DNA from: Mycolicibacterium litorale
GTDB taxonomy: Bacteria > Actinomycetota > Actinomycetes > Mycobacteriales > Mycobacteriaceae
Length of the DNA stretch: 64,000 nucleotides
Assembly: GCA_002007745.1 (NCBI GenBank)
Contig: CP019882.1
Coordinates: forward strand, 3,410,001-3,474,000
Reading direction: 5' to 3'
Shown here: one piece after another, positions 39,978 through 51,847 of the stretch
Layout of the letters: the number at the start of each line of letters is the position of its first letter
How positions within the stretch are numbered: position 1 is the stretch's first letter
Made by a program: the position numbers and the translations under genes
The notes under the pieces: model-generated
Told to the model about the DNA's origin: nothing
The model's database searches: none
What the model saw: only the letters and a program-made list of their open reading frames with translations

Positions 39978-40784
39978 ATGGCCGATTGGGTGCGAGAGCT
40001 CTTCTCCGTACAGAAGCCCGTCATCGCGATGCTTCACCTCTCCGCGCTGCCGAGTGATCCCGGATTCGACACCCGCGCGGGCCTGTCGGCCGTGGTCGAC
40101 CGTGCCAAAGAGGAACTGGACGCACTCCAACAAGGCGGCGTCGACGGCATCATGATCTCCAATGAATTCAGCCTGCCGTACCTGACCAAGACCGAACCGA
40201 TCACCGCGATCACGATGGCACGCATCATCGGTCAGCTGCTGGATGACATCTCGATTCCCTACGGCGTCAACGTCTTGTGGGACGGTCGCGCATCGATCGA
40301 CCTCGCGGTGGCGACCGGGGCGCAATACGTGCGGGAGATCTTCACCGGGGTGTACGCCAGTGACTTCGGGCTATGGGACACCAACGTCGGCGAAGTCGCG
40401 CGTCACCGGGTCCGGGTCGGTGGCGCCGGCGTGCGACTGTTCTTCAACATCGTGCCGGAGTCGGCCACCTACCTCGCCCAGCGTGACCTGGCATCGATCA
40501 CCCGCACCACGGTTTTCGCCACCCTTCCGGACGCCATCTGCGTCTCCGGGCTCACCGCCGGCGCACCAACGGATCTCGAGGCGCTCTCGATCGTCAAGCA
40601 GTCGGCGGGAGCCGTCCCGGTATTCGTCAACACCGGAGTCAAGGCGGACAACGTCGCTGACCAACTGGCGCTGGCCGACGGGGCGATCGTCGGAACCTAC
40701 TTCAAAGAAGGCGGCGTCTTCGAAAACCGCGCCCAGCGGGAGCGGGTGGCAGAGCTGATGGCGAACGCCAAAGCGGCCCGCTGA
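39978..40784 (+). CDS. BtpA/SgcQ-family protein
   Basis: 268-aa TIM-barrel-type protein. Family patterns: PVIAMLHLSALPSDPGF at the N-terminus, GGVDGIMISNEFSLPYLTK near 50-70, PYGVNVLWDGRASIDLAVATGAQYVREIFTGVYASDFG near 95-130 and the C-terminal GAPTDLEALSIVKQ with ADGAIVGTYFKEGG near 240. BtpA was named for photosystem I assembly in cyanobacteria and SgcQ for a sugar operon in enterics; the enzymatic role is not established. Here it stands alone between a gene remnant and nusB, with no kinase or sugar transporter, so it gives no substrate hint. ATG at 39978 with GAAAGGGA upstream. Confidence 0.85.
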   Translation: MADWVRELFSVQKPVIAMLHLSALPSDPGFDTRAGLSAVVDRAKEELDALQQGGVDGIMISNEFSLPYLTKTEPITAITMARIIGQLLDDISIPYGVNVLWDGRASIDLAVATGAQYVREIFTGVYASDFGLWDTNVGEVARHRVRVGGAGVRLFFNIVPESATYLAQRDLASITRTTVFATLPDAICVSGLTAGAPTDLEALSIVKQSAGAVPVFVNTGVKADNVADQLALADGAIVGTYFKEGGVFENRAQRERVAELMANAKAAR

Positions 40785-40812
40785 GTTTCGCGGCGCCGCC
40801 GCGCCCGCTCCG

Positions 40813-41292
40813 TCACGCCTCGGGCGCGCTCCCCCGCACCGCGGCGGCCGCCGCGCGAATCTGCGGGGTCACCAGCATCACCTGGCCGAGCACCCCGTTG
40901 ACGAATCCGGGCGACTCGTCGGTGGACAGTTCCTTGGCCAGCTCTACCGCCTCGTCGACGGCCACCGGTTCCGGCACATCCTCGGCATGCAGCAGTTCCC
41001 ACACCGCCACCCGCAGGATCGCCCGATCCACCGCGGGCAGCCGCTCCAACGTCCAGCCCTGCAGGTGCGAGGTGATCAGTTCGTCGATGTGCGCGGCGTG
41101 CTCGGTGACGCCGCGTGCGACGGTCACCGTGTACGGATTCAGCAGCGACACATCCGGATTCGCGTCGGACAGCGCGATGCGCCCCTCGGCCACCTCGGCG
41201 GGGGTCAGTCCCCGGGCCTCGGCCTCGAAGAGCAGGTCAACCGCGCGCTTGCGCGCCTGATGCCGACCCTTGTCGGCTTTGCGGTCTGCCAT
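40813..41292 (-). CDS. nusB: Transcription antitermination factor NusB
   Basis: All-helical RNA-binding factor of the rRNA antitermination complex, 159 aa. Conserved blocks: [19 protein letters not shown] at the N-terminus (Arg-rich RNA contact), [17 protein letters not shown] near 85-101, and [14 protein letters not shown] near 125-138. Follows efp by 29 bases, forming pepQ-efp-nusB as in other mycobacteria. ATG at 41292. Confidence 0.95.
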   Translation of the reverse strand: MADRKADKGRHQARKRAVDLLFEAEARGLTPAEVAEGRIALSDANPDVSLLNPYTVTVARGVTEHAAHIDELITSHLQGWTLERLPAVDRAILRVAVWELLHAEDVPEPVAVDEAVELAKELSTDESPGFVNGVLGQVMLVTPQIRAAAAAVRGSAPEA

Positions 41293-41321
41293 ATCAGGCG
41301 CTCACGCGCCCGGCCATGCCG

Positions 41322-41885
41322 TTAGGCATTCACACGCCCGAGGTAGCTGCCGTCGCGGGAATCCACCTTGAGCTTGTCGCCGGTGTTGATGAACAGCGGC
41401 ACCTGGATCTCGGCACCGGTCTCCAGAGTCGCCGGCTTGGTGCCTGCGCTGGACCGGTCGCCCTGCAGGCCCGGCTCGGTGCTGGCGACCAGCAGCTCGA
41501 CGGTGACCGGCAGTTCCAGGTACAGCGGTGCACCCTCGTTGAACGCGATCTGCACCGGCATCCCCTCGAGCAGGAAATCGGCTGCCCGGCCGACCAGGGA
41601 CTCCGGCAGCGGATGCTGCTCGTAGTCCTCGGAGTCCATGAACACGAAATCCGAACCGTCGCGGTAGAGGTAGGTGGCGTCGCGCCGGTCGACCGTGGCG
41701 GTCTCCACCTTGACCCCGGCGTTGTAGGTCTTGTCGACGACCTTGCCGGAGAGCACGTTCTTGAGTTTGGTGCGCACGAACGCCGGGCCCTTGCCGGGCT
41801 TGACGTGCTGGAATTCGATGATCTGCCAGAGCTGGCCGTCGATGTTCAGCACGAGGCCGTTCTTGAAATCGGCAGTGGTTGCCAC
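41322..41885 (-). CDS. efp: Translation elongation factor P
   Basis: 187-aa EF-P that rescues ribosomes at proline runs. Domain I has the [15 protein letters not shown] loop with the tip Lys near residue 32; domain III ends [25 protein letters not shown] at 41885 with AGGAGA upstream. No modification genes (EpmA, ymfI) are adjacent. In the pepQ-efp-nusB cluster. Confidence 0.96.
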   Translation of the reverse strand: MATTADFKNGLVLNIDGQLWQIIEFQHVKPGKGPAFVRTKLKNVLSGKVVDKTYNAGVKVETATVDRRDATYLYRDGSDFVFMDSEDYEQHPLPESLVGRAADFLLEGMPVQIAFNEGAPLYLELPVTVELLVASTEPGLQGDRSSAGTKPATLETGAEIQVPLFINTGDKLKVDSRDGSYLGRVNA

Positions 41886-41899
41886 AGTTGGTCGTTCTC

Positions 41900-42991
41900 C
41901 TAGGTCAAAATGGTCAGTTCCTTGGGGAACCGGGTCAGCAGTTCGCTCCGCTCGCCGACGACCAGGGTGTCCTCGATGCGGACGCCGCCACGGTCGGGCA
42001 GGTAGACACCGGGTTCCACGGTCACCACGGAGCCAGCAAGCAGTGTACCGGCGGCCGCCGAGTTGATTCCCGGCGCTTCGTGGATCTGCAATCCGACGCC
42101 GTGCCCCAGGCCGTGACCGAAGTGCTCGCCGTAGCCGGCGTCGACGATGACCTCGCGGGCGGCGCCATCCACCTCGCTGAGGGTGGCGCCCACCTCGAGC
42201 GCCTCCCGCCCGGCACGCTGAGCCTCCGACACCAGGGTGTAAATGTCGCGCTGCCACCCGGCTGCCTCGCCGAGGACGAAAGTGCGGGTCATGTCGGAGT
42301 GGTAGCCACCGACCAGTGCACCGAAGTCGATCTTGACGAAGTCACCCGCCGCGAGCACCGCGTCGGTGGGCCGATGATGCGGTATCGCCGAGTTGGCGCC
42401 GGCGGCCACGATGGTCTCGAAGGACGGCCCGTCCGCGCCGTGTTCGAGCATCAGCGCCTCCAGGTCGCGGCCCACCGCCCGCTCGGTGCGTCCCGGCCGC
42501 AACCCGCCGCCCGCCACCAGGGCGGCCAGCGCCGCGTCCGCGGCCTCGCACGCCAGCCGCAGCAGCGCCACCTCGCCGGCGTCCTTCACCTCCCGCAGCG
42601 CCTCCACAAGGCCGGAGGCCCGCACCAGCTCGACGGCCGGCTCGTCACCGAGCGCACCCGCCAGTACGTCGAACCCGTCGACGGTGACGACATGGCTCTC
42701 GAAACCGATCCGGCGGGCCCCGTCGGCGATGGCACGCCCCACCAAATGCCGCCCGCACGCCCGCTCGATGACGGTTTCCAGGTCGGGCGCCTGGTGGGCG
42801 GCCTGGGTGCGGTAGCGGCCATCGGTGGCCAGCACCGACGGCGTGTCGCCGGCGAACACCAGCAGCGCCGCATTCGATCCGGTGAATCCCGACAGATATC
42901 GGACATTGACCAGGTCACTGACCAGGATCGCGTCCATCCCGTCGGCCACCAGCCGGGCGGCCAGCCGATCCCGGCGTTGGGAATGTGTCAC
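41900..42991 (-). CDS. pepQ: Xaa-Pro dipeptidase (M24 family)
   Basis: 363-aa metalloaminopeptidase-fold enzyme cleaving Xaa-Pro bonds. An N-terminal creatinase-type domain ([23 protein letters not shown]) precedes the catalytic domain from about residue 135; the metal ligands are in [19 protein letters not shown] (two Asp), [17 protein letters not shown] (His), VTVEPGVY (Glu) and [10 protein letters not shown] (Glu). GTG at 42991, 33 bases from the divergent membrane gene. Immediately upstream of efp, 14 bases apart. Confidence 0.94.
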   Translation of the reverse strand: MTHSQRRDRLAARLVADGMDAILVSDLVNVRYLSGFTGSNAALLVFAGDTPSVLATDGRYRTQAAHQAPDLETVIERACGRHLVGRAIADGARRIGFESHVVTVDGFDVLAGALGDEPAVELVRASGLVEALREVKDAGEVALLRLACEAADAALAALVAGGGLRPGRTERAVGRDLEALMLEHGADGPSFETIVAAGANSAIPHHRPTDAVLAAGDFVKIDFGALVGGYHSDMTRTFVLGEAAGWQRDIYTLVSEAQRAGREALEVGATLSEVDGAAREVIVDAGYGEHFGHGLGHGVGLQIHEAPGINSAAAGTLLAGSVVTVEPGVYLPDRGGVRIEDTLVVGERSELLTRFPKELTILT

Positions 42992-43024
42992 GGGTGCTGA
43001 CGGTACTCGCTACGCTGATGCCCC

Positions 43025-43657
43025 ATGAATACGTGGTTGTTACGCGGACTGGCCTTTGCCGCCGGAATGGTGGTCGTCCGTCTGGTGCAGGGCACGCTGA
43101 TCAACCTGTATGAAACCAAAGCCGCTCTGATCAGCATCGTGCTGGTCGTGCTGTTCGGCATCGCGGCGTTCGTCTGGGGTCTGCTCGACGGCCGGGCCGA
43201 CGCAAACGCCAACCCCGACCCGGACCGGCGTCGCGACCTGGCCATGACCTGGCTGCTGGCCGGGCTGGTCGCTGGGGTGGTCAGCGGCCTGGTGGCCTGG
43301 GTGATCTCGCTGTTCTACCAAAGTCTCTATGTCGAGGGCCTGATCAGCGAGCTCACCGTGTTCGCGGCGTTCACCGCGCTGGTGGTGTTCATCCCCGCCA
43401 TCGCCGCGGTGTCCATCGGCCGGTGGATGGTGGACCGTAAGAGGCCGCCGCAGGTGCGCCGGCGGGTGACCGACGGTGGCGCGGACACCGACGTCTTCGA
43501 GGCGGTCCGCGACGACGACCGGACCGGTCCGATCGCCGGGCTGACCCACGGCGAATCCGCCGCCGAGGAGCAGACCTCGGCGGTGGCCACCGCCGAGCGC
43601 GACGAGCCCACCGAGGTCATCGACTACCCCGAGGACAAGCACCCGGACAAGCCCTGA
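43025..43657 (+). CDS. Membrane protein with four helices and acidic cytoplasmic tail (Rv2536-like)
   Basis: 210-aa protein. Four hydrophobic segments are seen: about 5-22, 36-53 (with ISIVLVVLFGIAAFVWGLL), 73-97 and 112-135, followed by a charged tail of about 65 residues rich in Asp, Glu and Thr ending in EDKHPDKP. The pair of helices resembles small drug/metabolite-type transporters, and homologues are sometimes named B-4DMT transporters, but no substrate is known. Divergent from pepQ, convergent with the MBL gene. Conserved at this position next to pepQ and aroQ. Confidence 0.78.
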   Translation: MNTWLLRGLAFAAGMVVVRLVQGTLINLYETKAALISIVLVVLFGIAAFVWGLLDGRADANANPDPDRRRDLAMTWLLAGLVAGVVSGLVAWVISLFYQSLYVEGLISELTVFAAFTALVVFIPAIAAVSIGRWMVDRKRPPQVRRRVTDGGADTDVFEAVRDDDRTGPIAGLTHGESAAEEQTSAVATAERDEPTEVIDYPEDKHPDKP

Positions 43658-43672
43658 CCGGCCGCCGCCGTA

Positions 43673-44551
43673 CTAGATCGTGTCGAGCGGCAGCCAGCCG
43701 TCCACGTCGAAGCCGTCCGCGCTCGCGGTGATCCTCGGGCCCCCGGATCCGGGGTAATGCGCGGGAACAACCATCGCCTTGGCCTGTGCCGCCTCACCGA
43801 ACACCCGTCGACGGGTGCTGCGCGCGGCGACGGGGTCGACGTCGAACGCGCAGGCGTCGTCGGGCCGGCGGATCTGGATCGGACAGTGCGTGAGGTCGCC
43901 GACGAACACCGCCGGGCGGCCCGCGTCCAACCAGAGCACCGAGGAACCGGGCGTGTGCCCGGCCGCCGGGCGCAGCCGAAGTGACGGGCTGATCTCCACC
44001 TCGCCGGTCCACAGCTGGATCTGCTCGGCGACCGGAAACACACTGTCGGCCAACACCGCTCGCATACCGTCGTTCTCCCCGTCGCCGCCGGGACCGAAGA
44101 ACCGGTAGTCGGCCTCCGGCATCACGTAGCGCGCGTTGGGAAAGGTGGGCACCCACCGGCCGCCCACCAGATGGGTGTTCCAGCCGACGTGGTCGGTGTG
44201 CAGGTGAGTGTTGACCACGACGTCCACGGCGCCCGGGTCGAAACCGGCCGCGGCGAAGTCGGCGAGGAAGTCGGTGCGCAGGTGATCCAATGGCGGCATA
44301 TGCGGGCGGTCACGGTCGTTGCCGACGCCGGTATCGACCACCACGACCAGACCGTCGACCTCGATCACCCAGGACTGCATCGCGATTCGCCACTGGTCGG
44401 CTTGCGCGTCCCAGAAGTGCGGCGACAGCAGGTCGGCATTGTCGGCCCACGCCTGCGCCGGAGTGTCGGCGAACAACGATGTCCGCATCTGCACCTGGGT
44501 CTCGACGACGCGGGTGACGGCGGCACCGCCCAGCGTCATCCGGTTGCGCAC
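43673..44551 (-). CDS. Metallo-beta-lactamase-fold hydrolase
   Basis: 292-aa zinc hydrolase. The metal motif NTHLHTDHVGW (HxHxDH) is near residues 113-122, followed by AAGHTPGSS (His), the VFVGDLTHCP segment (Asp) and VVPAHYPGSGG (His). The protein resembles lactonase-like MBL enzymes. GTG at 44551 starts 12 bases after the aroQ stop, so it may be transcribed with the aro operon; an ATG four codons later is an alternative. Relation to shikimate synthesis is not apparent; substrate unknown. Confidence 0.87.
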   Translation of the reverse strand: MRNRMTLGGAAVTRVVETQVQMRTSLFADTPAQAWADNADLLSPHFWDAQADQWRIAMQSWVIEVDGLVVVVDTGVGNDRDRPHMPPLDHLRTDFLADFAAAGFDPGAVDVVVNTHLHTDHVGWNTHLVGGRWVPTFPNARYVMPEADYRFFGPGGDGENDGMRAVLADSVFPVAEQIQLWTGEVEISPSLRLRPAAGHTPGSSVLWLDAGRPAVFVGDLTHCPIQIRRPDDACAFDVDPVAARSTRRRVFGEAAQAKAMVVPAHYPGSGGPRITASADGFDVDGWLPLDTI

Positions 44552-44563
44552 CAGCGTCCCCGG

Positions 44564-46754
<2,191 letters not shown>

Positions 46755-46758
46755 CGCA

Positions 46759-47976
46759 CTACCCCGACGCCCGGACCGGCGCGTCCGACGGCATCCGTTC
46801 GGCCACCGCCTGCAGATATCCGTGGACGTTGCGCCGGGTCTCTTCCAACGAGTCCCCGCCGAACTTCTCCAGCACGGCGCGGGCCAGCACCAGGGCGACC
46901 ATGGTCTCGACCACGACGGCGGCCGCCGGCACAGCACACACGTCGGAACGCTGGTGGATGGCCACCGCCTCTTCGCCGGTGGCCATGTCGACAGTGGCCA
47001 GCGCGCGCGGCACCGTGGAGATGGGCTTCATGGCTGCCCGAACGCGCAGCGGCAGTCCGTTGGTCATGCCGCCTTCCAGGCCACCGGCCCGGTTGGTGGA
47101 GCGGACCACCCCGTCGGCGCCGGGGAACATCTCGTCGTGCGCCTGACTGCCTCGGCGGCGAGCCGTCTCGAAGCCGTCGCCGATCTCCACACCCTTGATG
47201 GCCTGAATGCCCATCACCGCACCGGCGAGCTGGCTGTCCAGCCGGTTCTCGCCGCTGGTGAACGAGCCGAGGCCGATCGGCAGTCCGTGGGCGACGACCT
47301 CCACGACACCACCCAGGGTGTCTCCGTCGCGCTTGGCGGCCTCGATCTGCTCGATCATGTCGGTCTCGGCGGCCTTGTCGAAGGCGCGGACCGGGCTGTC
47401 GTCGATACGGGCCAGGTCCCCCGCCGCCGGCGGCGGCCCGTCGTACGGACGCGACTCACCGATCGAGATGACATGGGACAGCACCTCGACTCCGAGGGCC
47501 TGGCGCAGAAAGGCGCGGGCCAGGGTGCCGGCGGCCACCCGTGCGGCGGTCTCACGGGCGCTGGCCCGTTCGAGCACGGGGCGGGCGTCGTCGAATCCGT
47601 ACTTGAGCATGCCGGCAAAGTCCGCGTGGCCGGGCCGGGGCCGGGTCAGCGGGGCGTTGCGCGCCACCGACAACGCCTGCTCGTCGACCGGGTCGGCGGC
47701 CATCACCGTCTCCCACTTGGGCCATTCGGTGTTGCCGATCTCGACAGCGATCGGGCCGCCGAGCGTGGCGCCGTGCCGGACCCCGGCCAACACCGTGACC
47801 TGGTCCTGCTCGAACTTCATCCGGGCACCTCGGCCGTAACCCAGCCGGCGCCGGGCCAGCTGTTCGGCGATGTCCCCGGAGCTGACCTGCACGCCGGCGA
47901 CCATGCCCTCGACCACGGCTACCAGCGCGCGGCCGTGGGATTCACCGGCGGTCGTCCATCGCAACACGCGTCCCAT
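46759..47976 (-). CDS. aroC: Chorismate synthase
   Basis: Last step of the shikimate pathway, FMN-dependent; 405 aa. Conserved: [19 protein letters not shown] at the N-terminus, [54 protein letters not shown] near 112-150, and [16 protein letters not shown] [18 protein letters not shown] near 310. ATG at 47976. It heads the aroC-aroK-aroB-aroQ operon. Called aroF in M. tuberculosis. Confidence 0.97.
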   Translation of the reverse strand: MGRVLRWTTAGESHGRALVAVVEGMVAGVQVSSGDIAEQLARRRLGYGRGARMKFEQDQVTVLAGVRHGATLGGPIAVEIGNTEWPKWETVMAADPVDEQALSVARNAPLTRPRPGHADFAGMLKYGFDDARPVLERASARETAARVAAGTLARAFLRQALGVEVLSHVISIGESRPYDGPPPAAGDLARIDDSPVRAFDKAAETDMIEQIEAAKRDGDTLGGVVEVVAHGLPIGLGSFTSGENRLDSQLAGAVMGIQAIKGVEIGDGFETARRRGSQAHDEMFPGADGVVRSTNRAGGLEGGMTNGLPLRVRAAMKPISTVPRALATVDMATGEEAVAIHQRSDVCAVPAAAVVVETMVALVLARAVLEKFGGDSLEETRRNVHGYLQAVAERMPSDAPVRASG

Positions 47977-48071
47977 CCTCCCACGCCGGTCATAAGAGAC
48001 CCAATCTGCTTTTCCCTCGCCGGGGTGTTCGCCACGCGGCGAGGGGGTAACCGGCTGCCCAGGAGGACATC

Positions 48072-48479
48072 ATGCGCAACGCGGTCATCGCCGCCGCAGC
48101 GAGCTGCGTGATGTTCATGATCGCGTTCGTCACCGGCAGCGTCTGGGCCTCGGTCGGGGTGATCGCCCTGGCGGTGGCCGGACTGCTGCTGGTCGCCGGG
48201 GATGCGCGGGCGCAGAGAAGACCTCAGGGAAGACCGGGACGAGAGGGGCGCGACGAAGAGCCGACCGAGAGCACCCCGGCTTTGACGCCCGACGACTTCG
48301 CTCCCGACATCAGCGACGGCCGACCCGATGGCAACGCCGGTGACGTGGACGACGTAACGCGGTCCGGGGGCATCGCAGATGAATACCGTGACGATCCCTT
48401 CCCGTTCGGTGAGCCCCTTCGCGTGGCGGACGACCCCGGCGAAGGCAGGACCCGGTCGCCGTCGCGCCCCGGCGGATGA
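48072..48479 (+). CDS. Small membrane protein with acidic tail, unknown function
   Basis: 135 aa. Two closely spaced hydrophobic segments (about residues 3-21 and 24-44) are followed by a basic linker (QRRPQGRPGREGR) and an acidic, Asp/Glu/Pro-rich tail to the end. Strong AGGAGG just before the ATG. Divergent from aroC (95 bases) and 36 bases upstream of the moxR ATPase on the same strand, so it may be the first gene of that operon. No recognised domain. Confidence 0.65.
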   Translation: MRNAVIAAAASCVMFMIAFVTGSVWASVGVIALAVAGLLLVAGDARAQRRPQGRPGREGRDEEPTESTPALTPDDFAPDISDGRPDGNAGDVDDVTRSGGIADEYRDDPFPFGEPLRVADDPGEGRTRSPSRPGG

Positions 48480-48515
48480 CGACACCCGTATGCGCACATG
48501 TCCCGAAAGGACTCG

Positions 48516-49517
48516 ATGACCACCGCACGACTGCACACCGACCCGCGTTCACTCGATCAGGCCAGGCGCACCATCGACGCCGTGTCGGCGGCATTCTCAA
48601 CCAAGGTGGTCGGACAGCAGAACCTGCGGGAGTCGCTGCTGATCGGGCTGGCCGCCGGCGGCCACGTCCTCATCGAGAGCGTTCCCGGGCTGGCCAAGAC
48701 CACCGCCGCCCGGGTGATCGCCGAGGCCGTCGCCGGCGGGTTCGGCCGTATTCAGTGCACCCCGGATCTGCTGCCCAGCGACATCATCGGCACCCAGGTG
48801 TACGAGGCGGCCACCAATTCGTTCGTCACCCAACTCGGTCCCGTGCACACCAATATCGTCCTGCTCGACGAGATCAACCGGTCCAGCGCCAAGACGCAGA
48901 GCGCGATGCTCGAGGCGATGGAGGAGCGCCAGACCACCATCGCCGGAACGGTCTACCCCATGCCCGAGCCGTTCCTGGTGGTCGCCACGCAGAATCCGGT
49001 CGACCAGGAGGGCACCTATCCCCTCTCGGAGGCGCAGACCGACCGGTTCATGCTCAAGGACGTGGTGGCCTATCCCTCGGTCACCGAGGAGGTGGAGATG
49101 ATCCACCGGATGGATGCCGGCCGCTACGACCGGGGCCGCCCCAGCGCCCCGGTGGTGGGTCTCGACGACGTTCGCGCCCTGCAGCGCGTGGTTCGCCAGG
49201 TGCACCTGGATCCGGCACTGGTCCGCTACGCCAGTGAATTGGTCGCCGTCAGCCGCGACCCGCAGCGATTCCTGCCGCCGAAGTTGGCCCGGCTCGTCGA
49301 GTACGGCGCCAGCCCGCGCGCCACCATCGCGTTTTGCCGCGCGGCCCGGGCGTTGGCCGTCCTGTCCGGGCGCGGCCACGTCATCCCCGACGACATCGCC
49401 GCCCTGGCCCACCGGGTGCTGCGGCACCGACTCGTCCTGGGCTTCGAGGCCGCAGCAGCCGGGATCACCGCCGAGGCCGTCATCGACGCCATCCTGCACT
49501 CCGTGCGGGTTCCCTGA
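48516..49517 (+). CDS. MoxR-family AAA+ ATPase
   Basis: 333-aa chaperone-like AAA+ ATPase (MoxR/RavA class). The MoxR-type Walker A VPGLAKTTA lies near residues 59-67, Walker B VLLDEINRSS near 122-131, followed by EAMEERQTTI, and sensor 1 ATQNPVDQEGTYPLSEAQTDRF near 155-176. The C-terminal lid ends AEAVIDAIL. MoxR ATPases work with DUF58 and VWA proteins, and both are encoded directly downstream. ATG at 48516 with AAGGA close upstream; an alternative ATG at 48498. Client unknown. Confidence 0.92.
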   Translation: MTTARLHTDPRSLDQARRTIDAVSAAFSTKVVGQQNLRESLLIGLAAGGHVLIESVPGLAKTTAARVIAEAVAGGFGRIQCTPDLLPSDIIGTQVYEAATNSFVTQLGPVHTNIVLLDEINRSSAKTQSAMLEAMEERQTTIAGTVYPMPEPFLVVATQNPVDQEGTYPLSEAQTDRFMLKDVVAYPSVTEEVEMIHRMDAGRYDRGRPSAPVVGLDDVRALQRVVRQVHLDPALVRYASELVAVSRDPQRFLPPKLARLVEYGASPRATIAFCRAARALAVLSGRGHVIPDDIAALAHRVLRHRLVLGFEAAAAGITAEAVIDAILHSVRVP

Positions 49518-49525
49518 GGCTCGGC

Positions 49526-50389
49526 GTGGGCCAACATCTCAACCGGGCGAAGCGCTACTTCGGCTCCGACGCCCGCGGTCTTCTCGACGGTGGCCGGTAC
49601 TCGTTACTGCACAGCCGGAGCCTCGAGTTCGACGACCTGCGACCCTACGTGCCCGGCGACGACGTCCGCGACATCGACTGGAAGGCCACCGCACGCTCGG
49701 GCACCGTGCTGATCAAACGCTTCGTATCCGAGAAGCACCACAAGATCCTGCTGGTGGCCGACGCGGGCGTCAACATGACCGCCCTCGCTGCGGGCGGGGA
49801 GCTCAAACGCGATGTGGCAGCAGCCATCCTGGGCTCGTTCGGGTTGATCACCATGGGCCGCGCCGACGAGATCGGGATGGTCTACGGAGATGTGCGCGGA
49901 TGTGTGCGCATCCGGCACCGACGCGGTGAAACCCATATCGAGGCCTTGCTGGACCGGTTCTACCGGCACACCACGACCGACCCGGCGGCCAGTGATATCG
50001 GCACCCAATTGCGTTATGTGGCAACCCATTACCGTCACCCCATGCTGGTGGTCGTGGTGTCCGACGAGCCGGACACCGATGGCAGCCTCGCCGAGGTCGT
50101 CGACCGTCTCACCGCCCGCCACGACGTGCTATGGGCGATGGTCTCCGACATGCCTGCGGTCAGCGGCGACGTCGACGGTTACGACGTCGCCACCGGGCGG
50201 GTCGTCCCGAGCGGCACGCGGTTGGGTCGGCGCCTGCAATCGGTCTATCGCCGCGCCGAACAGCAGCGGCGCGACCGTCTCGAGGCGTTCCTGACCGAAC
50301 GCGCCATCCCGTTCGCCGCGATCGGCCGCAGCGACGAAATCCGGCCCCGCCTGGTGGCGATGACGGAGGTGTTCGCCCGTGCCGGGTGA
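49526..50389 (+). CDS. DUF58 domain protein
   Basis: 287-aa protein with the DUF58 signature SRSLEFDDLRPYVPGDDVRDIDWKATARSG near residues 33-62 and a VWA-like second half (KHHKILLVADAGVNMTALAAGGELK near 70-95, then VVVVSDEPDTDGSLAEVV near 170). No membrane segment is seen. The GTG at 49526 is 8 bases after the moxR stop; its end overlaps the next gene by 11 bases. DUF58 proteins are standard partners of MoxR ATPases and VWA proteins, probably presenting clients for ATP-driven remodelling. Confidence 0.88.
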   Translation: MGQHLNRAKRYFGSDARGLLDGGRYSLLHSRSLEFDDLRPYVPGDDVRDIDWKATARSGTVLIKRFVSEKHHKILLVADAGVNMTALAAGGELKRDVAAAILGSFGLITMGRADEIGMVYGDVRGCVRIRHRRGETHIEALLDRFYRHTTTDPAASDIGTQLRYVATHYRHPMLVVVVSDEPDTDGSLAEVVDRLTARHDVLWAMVSDMPAVSGDVDGYDVATGRVVPSGTRLGRRLQSVYRRAEQQRRDRLEAFLTERAIPFAAIGRSDEIRPRLVAMTEVFARAG

Positions 50390-50852
50390 CCTGCTGCGCT
50401 TCGTCGGCGGCCCGCAACCCTATTCGTCCTGGTGGCTGTGGCTGGGGGTGCTGCTGATCGTGATCGTGATCGGCTGGTACGTCGTGGTTTTCGTCGCCAC
50501 GATGCCGACATCGCGATTGCGGCAGATGCCAGCCGTCGGTGACCTACACGGCCGGCTGATGCGGCGCCGGTTCGCCGGCGCCATCCGTCGCATCGCCGAG
50601 CGGCGCCGCCGCGGTGAGCTCTCCGATGCCGGCGCCTACGACGCGATGAACCATGCCCTGCGCAGCTTCCTGCACCAGGCCACCGGGGTACCCGCCCAGT
50701 ATCTGCAGGTCGACGAGATCGCGGCGGGCGCACTGGCGCCGGCCGCCCCGGTGATCGCCGCACTGCGCGACGCCCGGTACGACACCACCGCGCAGCAGGA
50801 TGTCGACCGGCTGGGTGAAGCGGCCGAGGAGTTGATCCGGTCATGGACCTGA
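50379..50852 (+). CDS. Small membrane protein of the moxR-VWA operon
   Basis: 157 aa: one strong membrane segment (about residues 18-40, WWLWLGVLLIVIVIGWYVVVF) after an extracytoplasmic or cytoplasmic short N-terminus, then a soluble Arg-rich helical domain (LMRRRFAGAIRRIAERRRRGEL near 60) that ends with VIAALRDARYDTTAQQDVDRLGEAAEELIR. No enzyme motif. It starts by GTG within the DUF58 gene and overlaps the next VWA gene by 10 bases, so it is co-translated with the operon. Equivalent small genes occur in other moxR-DUF58-VWA clusters. Confidence 0.75.
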   Translation: MPGDLLRFVGGPQPYSSWWLWLGVLLIVIVIGWYVVVFVATMPTSRLRQMPAVGDLHGRLMRRRFAGAIRRIAERRRRGELSDAGAYDAMNHALRSFLHQATGVPAQYLQVDEIAAGALAPAAPVIAALRDARYDTTAQQDVDRLGEAAEELIRSWT

Positions 50853-51847
50853 TGTGGTGGCCGGTCGCCGCGGCGGCACTGCTGTGTCTGACGGCCGGCA
50901 TGGTGCTGGCGATCGCGCTGCCCGCGGCACGGGGGCGCGGAACAGCGCGTCCGCTGGCGCATGTCGACCGGCTCACCAGGCTCCCCGAGTACGCCCGCAT
51001 CCGGCGCCGGGAAGCGTTGGCGGCGCTGACCACGATCGCGCTGCTTGTCGTGCTGTTCGTCGCCGCTGCGCTGGCCGCGGCGCGGCCGTCCGGATCCGCC
51101 AAGGACTTCGACGCGCTGCACCCCGAGGATGTGATGCTCTGCGTGGGCGCCGGCGTGACCGAAGGCACCACCGCACAGTTCCTGGATTATTTCGCCCGGC
51201 AGGCCACCAGCTACGACGCCCAGCGCATCGGCCTGACTTCGGCCAACGTCCGAGTGGTGCCGTTGACCCGGGACTACCAGTTCGCCGCCGAGCGGCTCGG
51301 CGACTACGCGCAGCCCGATGGCCGGCGGCCCGCGGGCTTCGACAAGCAGGTGGCTTACACCGACTACGCCACCAACCTCAACGACACACTCGCGCTGTGC
51401 ATGACGGGGTTCGGCACGCCGCCCGAGCCGACCAGCCACCGCCGGTCGCTGATCTATCTCGGCCCCAGCACTTTCGGTGCCGCGGACCAGCGGGCGATGT
51501 TCGACGAGCGACAGGTCGCCGAATTGGCGGACCGGGCCGGTGTGCAGGTCAACGCGATCACGCAGGTGGCCGTCACCGACGCCGCCCGGCGCGGCGACAC
51601 CGAACTGGCTGCACTGGCGAACCGAACCGGCGGGCGATTCTTCCGCTACCACGCCGCCGGCCCGGGAGGTTCGGACCCGACGCTGAGCGCCGACCTCGAC
51701 ACCATCCAGGACAACCCCGCCCCGGTCGTCCTTCCCGACGGTGCGAGGCTCACCGGGCAGCGGCCGGATCATCCGGGTCCGCTGTTGGTCGCGGCACTGA
51801 CGGCCGGCGTGCTGGCTGCCGCAGCCCTGGCGGTGGCCCGACGATGA
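50843..51847 (+). CDS. Membrane VWA-like protein with lost metal site
   Basis: 334 aa. Membrane segments: about residues 5-28 and 58-80 at the N-terminus, and one near 312-332 at the end, with a VWA-like domain between (about 92-300; HPEDVMLCVGAGVTEGTTAQF). The MIDAS sequence DxSxS is absent: the expected place reads LCVGAGVTEG, and no Asp-Gly pair stands where the second metal ligand would be, so it probably does not bind metal. BatA-like arrangement. It overlaps its neighbours by 10 and 4 bases. Confidence 0.82.
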   Translation: MDLMWWPVAAAALLCLTAGMVLAIALPAARGRGTARPLAHVDRLTRLPEYARIRRREALAALTTIALLVVLFVAAALAAARPSGSAKDFDALHPEDVMLCVGAGVTEGTTAQFLDYFARQATSYDAQRIGLTSANVRVVPLTRDYQFAAERLGDYAQPDGRRPAGFDKQVAYTDYATNLNDTLALCMTGFGTPPEPTSHRRSLIYLGPSTFGAADQRAMFDERQVAELADRAGVQVNAITQVAVTDAARRGDTELAALANRTGGRFFRYHAAGPGGSDPTLSADLDTIQDNPAPVVLPDGARLTGQRPDHPGPLLVAALTAGVLAAAALAVARR

